Shown in pieces: positions 58,228 to 64,000 of a stretch of 64,000 nucleotides of DNA (positions are counted from its first letter, which is position 1; each line of letters opens with the position of its first letter). The DNA is taken from positions 1-64,000 of the forward strand of contig CAYPCQ010000016.1 of NCBI GenBank assembly GCA_964409245.1. The letters run 5' to 3'. The position numbers and the translations under genes were made by a program. The stretch is from CAIMWS01 sp964409245 (GTDB taxonomy: Bacteria > Verrucomicrobiota > Verrucomicrobiia > Limisphaerales > UBA1319). The notes beneath the pieces were generated by a model. It did not search any database, was not told the DNA's origin, and saw nothing but the letters and a program-made list of their open reading frames with translations.

Positions 58228-59331
58228 TTACTTGGGATTGCCGAGGAATTCCGGCAAATGGAATTCCTTGCCCTCGACGATGTGGTCAATGGCGCTGGTA
58301 ACCTGCGGGCTGGATATGGCCTGGATGCGCGCCGGCGGATAGCCGATGGAGGCGAAATCCACGAGGCTGCCCTGGGCCCGGTGGCAGTCCGCACAGTGCA
58401 GCGTGGGATTGCGCCGCTGCGGATGAATCTGCTGCAGCAGCTGTTTTTTCTGCTCCTCGCCCAGAGCATTGCGCTGGCTCAGGAAATCCCGCACGGCCGA
58501 TTCATTCCCGGTATTCCTTAGGAACGGTTTCCGGGTGCCGGCCTCGAGCAAGGCCAGTTTGGCGCCATATTCTCCGCGGAAATGCCCTTGGACCGCATCG
58601 CGGGTCACCTTGACCAGGCGGCGGAATTCATCGCTGGTGACACGCACCGCCGCGAGGTGCTCCGCCAAGGCGGAGAGCTCGGTCTCCCCGCGGGCCTCGG
58701 TGGAGGCGGCCCGGAGCAGCCGCACGATGCCGGCCTGGTCCGGCACCGTGAAATTGGTGGCTCCCCGCGTGGCCGGGCTCGTCAGCCATTCAAAAGCCCG
58801 CAGCAAGGATGGGGCTTCGGCGAGCGTCTTGCCCGACTTCAAATCATACCAGGCCAGCGCCAGCGGCTTCTGGTCCGTGCGCACATGGCACACTCCGCAA
58901 TGCAGGCTGGTGGCGTGCATGTTCAGGAAGGCCCGGTCGGCCTTGTTCTTGCCGTGCGGCAGGGGATCGTGGCATTGGCTGATGGTGCACCCGTTCAGCC
59001 GGTCGCTCTGGAAGCCTTCGTCCAGCCGGTGATAATGAGAGAGCGGGCTGCGCCGGTTCGCGGCGGTGGCCCCCGCCGCGGCGGCGGTTTCCGGGCGCAG
59101 CAGGACCGATTCGCTGAGCCGGATGGGAACGTCCGTGATCCGGGCAGGCGGGCGGGCGGGCAGCATCAAGGAGGAAATCAGGTAATAGCAGGCCTGGCCG
59201 CTCAGGCCCAGGATGATCACGATCAGCAGCAAAGCGTACAAGCGCTTGCCGGCGCCCCAAAGCAGCCGGCCCGCCAGCGCCCAGGCGCCGCCGGCCTTTC
59301 CCGTTTTGCTGGATCCAGCGTCGTGGCTCAT
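58228..59331 (-). CDS. Membrane-anchored trihaem cytochrome c, second b/c module
   Basis: A 367-residue protein with one N-terminal helix ('LYALLLIVIILGLSGQACYY'). Haem motifs are CTISQCH (CX4CH), CGVCH and CADCH. It is a longer paralogue of 22240-23088: the three sites occupy equivalent places, with 'NMHATSLHCGVCH' against 'NMHAFFMACETCH', and 'SIGYPPARI' against 'DLGYPPERI'. The insertion between sites two and three ('LLRAASTEARGETELSALAE' and following) is helical. The start overlaps the end of the octahaem/b gene (59328-61232) on the same strand. The first site is canonical (CNKCH) in the paralogue and CX4CH here. Confidence 0.84.
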   Translation of the reverse strand: MSHDAGSSKTGKAGGAWALAGRLLWGAGKRLYALLLIVIILGLSGQACYYLISSLMLPARPPARITDVPIRLSESVLLRPETAAAAGATAANRRSPLSHYHRLDEGFQSDRLNGCTISQCHDPLPHGKNKADRAFLNMHATSLHCGVCHVRTDQKPLALAWYDLKSGKTLAEAPSLLRAFEWLTSPATRGATNFTVPDQAGIVRLLRAASTEARGETELSALAEHLAAVRVTSDEFRRLVKVTRDAVQGHFRGEYGAKLALLEAGTRKPFLRNTGNESAVRDFLSQRNALGEEQKKQLLQQIHPQRRNPTLHCADCHRAQGSLVDFASIGYPPARIQAISSPQVTSAIDHIVEGKEFHLPEFLGNPK

Positions 59332-61232
59332 ATGGACACCCCCTCCTCCCGTTCCCCATCTTCGGTGATGCCCAGCGACCTGGCCGCCTCCCGCACCTGC
59401 TCGGAATGCCCTTCGCTCATTTCGGCCAGGGGCGTGTCGCCGGTGATGGTCGCCAGCGACAAGGGGAATACGTTCGGCGAGAGCATGACGTTGACAATGT
59501 GCAGGATGCCCACATGGATGATCGCCAGGAACGCCTCAAAGGTGTGCGCGATCAAGGCAAAATTCAACACACGGCCCGGGAGGAAATGCGAGCTGATCTC
59601 CGCTCCCCAGAGCATGAATCCGGTGGCGCCCAGCAGCACGGTGCCCCAAAAGACCCCGATGTACTCGAATTTTTCCTTGATGCTGAACCGCCCGAAAGTG
59701 GGCCGCTCCTTGCGCAGGTGCAGCAGGTGGGCCAGCAGCTGGACAAAATCGAGGACATCGCGCGGGCCAATCCACAGCGGCAGGGAGGTGATGGATTGGA
59801 TCCAGCCCTCGGGCCGGCCGGCGCGGGATTCGAACCGCCGCTTCAGATACATGGTCGCCAGGATGTAAACGCCATGCCCCACCAGCCCGGCCACCAGCAA
59901 TACCCCGCCCCAGTGGTGGATCATGCGGGCCACGTTCAGGCCGCCGAAGCTGTCGATCAGGAACCGCGACCATTCCCGGTCGGCAAATTTCAGCGGGAAT
60001 CCGGTCAGCACGAGCAGGGTGAACAGGATGGCCAGAAACCAATGCTGCAGCCGCTGGGCGATGGTGAAGCGCATCAGCCGTTTCCGGCCCTCGGGATGCG
60101 CCAGCACAGCACGGGTGAGATTCTCCATGCGACGGTCATGGTGGTGCGCCCAGCCCACGACCTGGGGGAATAGCTCCAGCACGCAGATCGCCATGGACGG
60201 CCCAAAAGTGGTGATGGTCAGCAGGATGAAGCCCACCGCCAGCCAGAACTCCGTGGTCCCCCGGATGGAGGGCAGGTCCAAATGCACGCCCGCGGCTCCC
60301 AAGGGCGCGTCCGCACCCGGATGGCAGGCCGAATTACGGCAGGTATCCGCCACGCGCGCGGAGCTTACCGAAGACGCCGGGTTCTCCGGCTTGAGCATGA
60401 GGTGGGCATTGGCGCCCGGGGCGATATGGCAGGAGAGGCAGTTCGCCGTTTTTTCGTCGCCCAGCAGGGCGGCCTTGCCGTGGAAGCTGAGGATGTAGCT
60501 GCCCACGGAATCCTTCATTTTGAATTGGTCGCGCACCGCCGGATCGCTGTGGCAAACGGAGCAGACCTGGGCCATTTCCAGCGTCGGCCGGGCGGTTTGC
60601 AGGCGGGCGGCCATATGCCGCAGATAATAGGCGGTGTCGGCTGGCGATTGCCGCTGGTGGCAAACATCGCAGCGGTCGAAAGTCCGCGTCCCCAATTCCT
60701 TCAGCACCGGGATCGAGCCGGTGGGATCCCGGAAAACCGGCTCATCGTGGCAAAAAAGGCATTTCGACTGCCCGGCGGACAGCAGCCGCCCCTTGATCTC
60801 CCCGACTTTCTTAAGCACCTCGCTGGTGTGGACCCCTTTTTCCATCATCTCGGCCACATTGCGGTGGCTGAAGCGCTGCTCCATCGCCCCGGGCGTGCCC
60901 ACATGGCAATTCTTGGTGCAATCGACTTTGGAAACGGTCTTATGGGGCACCACGGCCACCTCACTGCGTTCGTGGCAATCGGTGCAGGAGATCACCGCGT
61001 GCGGCCCCAGCCGCTGGTGGACATATTCCGGCTGCACGAAGAACACGTGCGAGACATCGTTGCTATAGTTGAAATAGCTCAGGCCGCGGTATTGGTGGCA
61101 GAAAAGGCAGTTATCCGGGTCATCCGCCCTGGCCAGAAACGCGGCGCACACCAGGAAAATCACACCAGCCAGCGACAGCCTCAAGCCACGCACCATCCCG
61201 TGCCCAGGTGGTTTGCTCCGTTCAGACCTCAT
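59328..61232 (-). CDS. Octahaem cytochrome c fused to cytochrome b (CbcL-like)
   Basis: A 634-residue fusion. The N-terminal half has a signal peptide and eight haem sites: CLFCH, CTDCH, CTKNCH (CX3CH), CLFCH, CDVCH, CSVCH, CLSCH and CRNSACH (CX4CH), exactly the order seen in the separate protein at 20260. A membrane helix ('FWLAVGFILLTITTFGPSMA') leads to a cytochrome b part with 'LQHWFLAILFTLLVLTGFPL', 'IHHWGGVLLVAGLVGHGVYI', 'GVFWGTVLLGATGFMLWG' and 'AHTFEAFLAIIHVGILHIVN', matching the protein at 21410. In Geobacter, CbcL joins the same kinds of domain and passes electrons from menaquinol. The ATG at 61232 is chosen; 61196 is a close alternative. Confidence 0.88.
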   Translation of the reverse strand: MRSERSKPPGHGMVRGLRLSLAGVIFLVCAAFLARADDPDNCLFCHQYRGLSYFNYSNDVSHVFFVQPEYVHQRLGPHAVISCTDCHERSEVAVVPHKTVSKVDCTKNCHVGTPGAMEQRFSHRNVAEMMEKGVHTSEVLKKVGEIKGRLLSAGQSKCLFCHDEPVFRDPTGSIPVLKELGTRTFDRCDVCHQRQSPADTAYYLRHMAARLQTARPTLEMAQVCSVCHSDPAVRDQFKMKDSVGSYILSFHGKAALLGDEKTANCLSCHIAPGANAHLMLKPENPASSVSSARVADTCRNSACHPGADAPLGAAGVHLDLPSIRGTTEFWLAVGFILLTITTFGPSMAICVLELFPQVVGWAHHHDRRMENLTRAVLAHPEGRKRLMRFTIAQRLQHWFLAILFTLLVLTGFPLKFADREWSRFLIDSFGGLNVARMIHHWGGVLLVAGLVGHGVYILATMYLKRRFESRAGRPEGWIQSITSLPLWIGPRDVLDFVQLLAHLLHLRKERPTFGRFSIKEKFEYIGVFWGTVLLGATGFMLWGAEISSHFLPGRVLNFALIAHTFEAFLAIIHVGILHIVNVMLSPNVFPLSLATITGDTPLAEMSEGHSEQVREAARSLGITEDGEREEGVSI

Positions 61233-61452
61233 GCGCACAACCTCTGAAACCCATGGCTTCGGCGCCAGCATTCGGGGGATGCTTTATTCGCTTGGAAAGA
61301 GGCACAGAGCATTTTCTGGTGCATGGTCTGAATTTAGAACCGGCGGCTTTTCCGCGTCAAGCCTCGTCTTCAAATCCACCGGAGGCGGAGGAACGTTCAC
61401 AGGAAAGAATTTTGCTGTTCCCGGCGGGGCGGGAAAACCGTAACGTGGAAGG

Positions 61453-63474
61453 ATGTCAGAGGCGGAAAACATGCCCGGCTCATGGGCCGCACCCGATTTG
61501 CGGATCGATTACGAAAAGGAGCTGAATCCCGCGCAATGCGCGGCGGTGACCGCTCCCCCCGGCCCCGCGCTGGTGATCGCTGGAGCCGGGTCGGGCAAAA
61601 CCCGGGTGCTCACCTACCGGGTCGCCTTCCTGCTGGAGCAAGGCATCCCCCCGGAACGCATCCTGCTGCTCACTTTCACCAACCGCGCCGCCCGCGAAAT
61701 GATGGAGCGGGTGACCCGGCTCCTGGGCCGGGAACTGCCGGACTTGTGGGGGGGCACTTTCCATTCCATCGGCCATCGCCTTTTGCGGCGCCATGCCGCA
61801 GCGGCCGGCTGCCAGCCCAATTTCACCATCCTGGACCGGGAGGACGCCGAAAAGCTGCTGGCCCAGTGCGTGGAGGAACTGAAGCTGGATGAAACCGGCC
61901 GTTTCCCCAAAAAGGAGGTGCTGGCCAACCTCATTTCCCTGGCGGCCAATGCCCAGGAAACCATCGCGCAGGTCATCGGCCGCCAATTCAGCTGGCTGGC
62001 GGAATCCGCCGGGGACGTCCAGTCCCTGGCCGGCCATTACCAGGCCCGGAAGCGGGCCGGCAACCTGGTGGATTTCGATGATTTGCTGGCGCTCTGGCTC
62101 GAGCTGCTGGAAAAGGACGCTGGCTTGCGGGAGCGTTACCAGCGCCAGTTCCAATTCATCCTGATTGACGAATACCAGGACACCAACCGCCTGCAAAACG
62201 CCCTGGTGGAGCTGCTGGCGGGGCGGCACCAGAATATCCTGGCCGTGGGGGACGACGCCCAGAGCATTTACTCCTGGCGCGGGGCCCACTTCCTGAACAT
62301 CCTGGAATTCCCCAAGCGCCACCCCACCGCCCAAATTTACAAGATCGAAACCAACTACCGCAGCACCCCGGAAATCCTGGACGTGGCCAATGAAAGCATC
62401 GCCCGCAACGTCCATCAGCACCCCAAGGATCTCAACGCGGAGCGGCGGAGCGGCTTGAAACCGGTTTATGTGAAGTGCCTGAACAGCCGCCAGCAGGCCG
62501 TGCTGGTGGCCTCCCAGATCCACCGGCTGTGGAATGAAGAAGGGGTGCCGCTGGGGGAAATGGCCATCCTCTACCGCTCCCATTTCCACGCCATGGATCT
62601 GCAGATGGAGCTGCGCCAGCGCCAGATCCCCGCCGAGGTCACCAGCGGCGTGCCTTTTTTCGAGCAGGCCCACGTCAAGGATGTGGCCGCCCACCTGCGT
62701 TTGGTGAACAATCCGGAGGATGAATTCTCCTTCCTGCGCGTGGCGCTGTTGATGCCCGGCATCGGCCAAAAAAGCGCCCGCAAGCTCTGGGGCCGCTACC
62801 GGGAAGCCCGCCGGGCTTTCGGGGCCGGGCCGGACCATGCGCTGGACCTGCGCGGCCTGGAGGCCTGCGAACCGCTGGCGCCCGCCAAAGGCCGGGCGGC
62901 CTGGAAGCAGTTCACCGAAACCATGCGGCAATTGCACGAAAAAGCCCCCGGCCAGCCCCCGGCGGACCTGATCGGGCTGGTTTTGGATGCCGGATACAGC
63001 GAATACCTGAAATTGACCTTTGCCAATGCGTCCGCCCGCCTCGAGGATCTCCGCGGGCTCAAGGAATACGCCCGCAAATACCGCAAACTGGACGATTTCC
63101 TCGGCGACCTGGCGCTCCAAACCAGCCTCACGGAACCCGCCTCCGCCGCCAGCCCCCCGCGGGACCAGGCGGTGCGCCTCTCCACCATCCACCAGGCCAA
63201 GGGCCTCGAGTTCAGCGTCGTGTTCCTCATCATGCTGTGCGAAAACTTCTTCCCCTCCGCCCCGGCGCTGGAATCCGGGCGCGAGGAGGTGCTGGAGGAG
63301 GAGCGCCGGCTGTTTTACGTGGCCGTGACCCGCGCCAAGGATTTCCTGTTCCTCGTCTCCCCCCTGATCCCCAATGTGCGCGATGCGGACCACCGCCGCG
63401 CCCTGCCCTCCCGCTTCGTGGGGGAACTCTCCCTGGATAAGCTGGAGGAAGTGGACCTCACCACCTGCACCTGA
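61453..63474 (+). CDS. UvrD/PcrA/Rep-type DNA helicase
   Basis: A 673-residue SF1 helicase. The Walker A motif is 'GAGSGKTRVLTYRVAFLL' (Lys49), then 'LLTFTNRAAREMMERV', 'WGGTFHSIGHRLLR', the DEYQ box 'ILIDEYQDTNRLQ', 'VGDDAQSIYSWRGA', 'IETNYRSTPEIL', 'STIHQAKGLEFSVVFLIML' and 'RRLFYVAVTRAKDFLFL'. All core motifs are intact, and the length is typical for PcrA/UvrD, although the C-terminal tail is short. It would unwind DNA in repair and replication restart. The start at 61453 is preceded at once by GGAAGG; 61471 is an alternative with better spacing. No link to the cytochrome genes is implied. Confidence 0.92.
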   Translation: MSEAENMPGSWAAPDLRIDYEKELNPAQCAAVTAPPGPALVIAGAGSGKTRVLTYRVAFLLEQGIPPERILLLTFTNRAAREMMERVTRLLGRELPDLWGGTFHSIGHRLLRRHAAAAGCQPNFTILDREDAEKLLAQCVEELKLDETGRFPKKEVLANLISLAANAQETIAQVIGRQFSWLAESAGDVQSLAGHYQARKRAGNLVDFDDLLALWLELLEKDAGLRERYQRQFQFILIDEYQDTNRLQNALVELLAGRHQNILAVGDDAQSIYSWRGAHFLNILEFPKRHPTAQIYKIETNYRSTPEILDVANESIARNVHQHPKDLNAERRSGLKPVYVKCLNSRQQAVLVASQIHRLWNEEGVPLGEMAILYRSHFHAMDLQMELRQRQIPAEVTSGVPFFEQAHVKDVAAHLRLVNNPEDEFSFLRVALLMPGIGQKSARKLWGRYREARRAFGAGPDHALDLRGLEACEPLAPAKGRAAWKQFTETMRQLHEKAPGQPPADLIGLVLDAGYSEYLKLTFANASARLEDLRGLKEYARKYRKLDDFLGDLALQTSLTEPASAASPPRDQAVRLSTIHQAKGLEFSVVFLIMLCENFFPSAPALESGREEVLEEERRLFYVAVTRAKDFLFLVSPLIPNVRDADHRRALPSRFVGELSLDKLEEVDLTTCT

Positions 63475-63554
63475 GAGTTTAAAGCGGATCCGCCTGGCGC
63501 CCGGGTGGCGCCACCCCCCGCGGACGCCCGCCGGAGGCCCCCCCAAAAAAACGC

Positions 63555-63581
63555 TAAAGGATTTTTCCAGGCTGCCGATAA
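63555..63581 (+). promoter_or_regulatory. Sigma-28 (FliA) promoter of flagellin
   Basis: TAAA at 63555-63558 and GCCGATAA at 63574-63581 are separated by exactly 15 bases. Both boxes match the FliA consensus fully. Transcription would begin about 10 bases later, giving a leader of roughly 130 bases. Confidence 0.9.
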
Positions 63582-63633
63582 TGATGGCGTAACAGGGGTT
63601 GCCAGCCACCCGAAAGAGCCGGCGAGGAATAAT

Positions 63634-63701
63634 GGCGGACGCCTCCAAGAATGGTCCGCCACGCGGCAAGGATGCCGCAAGAAAAAAACCCCGCAAGGGG
63701 G
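63634..63701 (+). promoter_or_regulatory. Three stacked hairpins in the flagellin leader
   Basis: GGCGGAC (63634-63640) pairs with GTCCGCC (63654-63660). GCGGCA (63663-63668) pairs with TGCCGC (63673-63678) around AGGA. CCCC (63689-63692) pairs with GGGG (63697-63700) around a GCAA tetraloop. They end just before the GGAAGGAG ribosome binding site, and may stabilise the mRNA or control translation. Confidence 0.6.
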
Positions 63702-63720
63702 ACTCATGGAAGGAGTCGTT

Positions 63721-64000
63721 ATGGTTATCAATACAAATACATCTGCCGCCAGCTCAGCCCGTCTGCTCAATGATTCGTCTGTCAAACTGTCCAAATCGCT
63801 GGCCCGTTTGTCTTCGGGATCCCGCATCATCTCCCCTGAAGATGACGCCGGCGGCATGGCCGTTTCCCTGCGGTTCGACGCCCAGATCAACCGCATCCGC
63901 GCGGCCAGCTCCAACGTCAGCAACGCGGTGGCCTACAGCCAGACCCAGGACGGTTTCCTCGGCCGGGTGCAGACCGCCCTGGACCGTATGAGCGAGCTGT
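63721..64000 (+). CDS. fliC: Flagellin, N-terminal part (runs off the window)
   Basis: The first 93 codons of a flagellin: 'INTNTSAASSARLLNDSSVK', 'SLARLSSGSRIISPEDDAGG', 'MAVSLRF', 'ASSNVSNAVAYSQTQDGFL' and 'VQTALDRMSEL'. These are the conserved N-terminal helices that form the inner core of the filament and carry the secretion signal. The gene is cut by the window edge. The ATG at 63721 has GGAAGGAG upstream, and a perfect sigma-28 promoter lies 140 bases before it. The gene shows that the organism encodes flagella; no other flagellar gene is in the window. Confidence 0.95.
   Translation, partial: MVINTNTSAASSARLLNDSSVKLSKSLARLSSGSRIISPEDDAGGMAVSLRFDAQINRIRAASSNVSNAVAYSQTQDGFLGRVQTALDRMSEL

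Noticed and set aside
61480..63696. Long - strand open frame (738 codons) opposite the helicase
   Set aside because: All SF1 helicase motifs are intact on the + strand; the antisense product shows no domain.

Overview
The window looks like a chromosomal segment of a GC-rich Gram-negative bacterium, most likely a member of the Verrucomicrobiota (inference). Reasons: several secreted proteins end in a domain with a 'STDLVNW ... RFYRL' signature that I associate with this phylum; secreted Ig-like, NPCBM, LamG and ankyrin proteins are present; and signal peptides, a lipobox and an outer-membrane beta-barrel point to a two-membrane envelope. A flagellin with a textbook sigma-28 promoter starts at the right edge.

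Layout. 1-13.4 kb is mixed: a short ORF, a multi-PAS hybrid histidine kinase, an ECF sigma factor with a zinc-type anti-sigma factor and a membrane protein, a Gly/Pro-rich secreted protein, a URO-D-family methyltransferase-like protein, a RodZ-like protein, PanE, HU, a Ser/Thr kinase and an N-carbamoylputrescine amidase. 13.5-49.2 kb is dominated by multihaem cytochromes c and their support genes. 49.4-56.2 kb holds a DUF433 antitoxin with a broken partner and several secreted proteins (beta-helix/ankyrin, LamG, CAP). 56.6-61.2 kb returns to electron transfer with a second inner-membrane b/c cytochrome module. 61.4-64 kb has a UvrD/PcrA-type helicase and the start of flagellin.

Central system. 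By direct count, thirteen cytochromes plus one large hydrazine-synthase-alpha-like protein carry about 109 haem-binding motifs, with one gene interrupted by an assembly gap. They can be arranged as an extracellular electron transfer (EET) chain (inference). Two inner-membrane quinone/cytochrome modules, one split over three genes (20.3-23.1 kb) and one with octahaem and cytochrome b fused (58.2-61.2 kb), would pass electrons to periplasmic cytochromes. A lipoprotein cytochrome, a beta-barrel porin and NHL beta-propellers (31.4-36.5 kb) would form an outer-membrane conduit. Extracellular cytochromes of 20, 13, 12 and 10 haems would lie beyond it. Two tandem 203-residue tetrahaem cytochromes resemble, from memory, the OmcE nanowire subunit of Geobacter. 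The 18-kb block from 31.4 to 49.2 kb runs on one strand with mostly ATGA overlaps and includes its own System II cytochrome c maturation pair (ResB/ResC), a B12-type radical SAM protein and a cysteine-free thioredoxin-fold protein.

Regulation. An IscR-like Rrf2 regulator with three Cys at IscR-like positions sits between the two tetrahaem genes. A 38-bp element with a CATCC-N3-GGATG palindrome, followed about 90 bp later by a 49-bp element, occurs upstream of the first tetrahaem gene and again upstream of the regulator. A NarL-type response regulator with Glu in place of the phospho-accepting Asp ends the upstream cytochrome block. The most interesting material is the nanowire/Rrf2 locus, the OmcE-like domain fused to the 12-haem protein, and the two alternative b/c modules.
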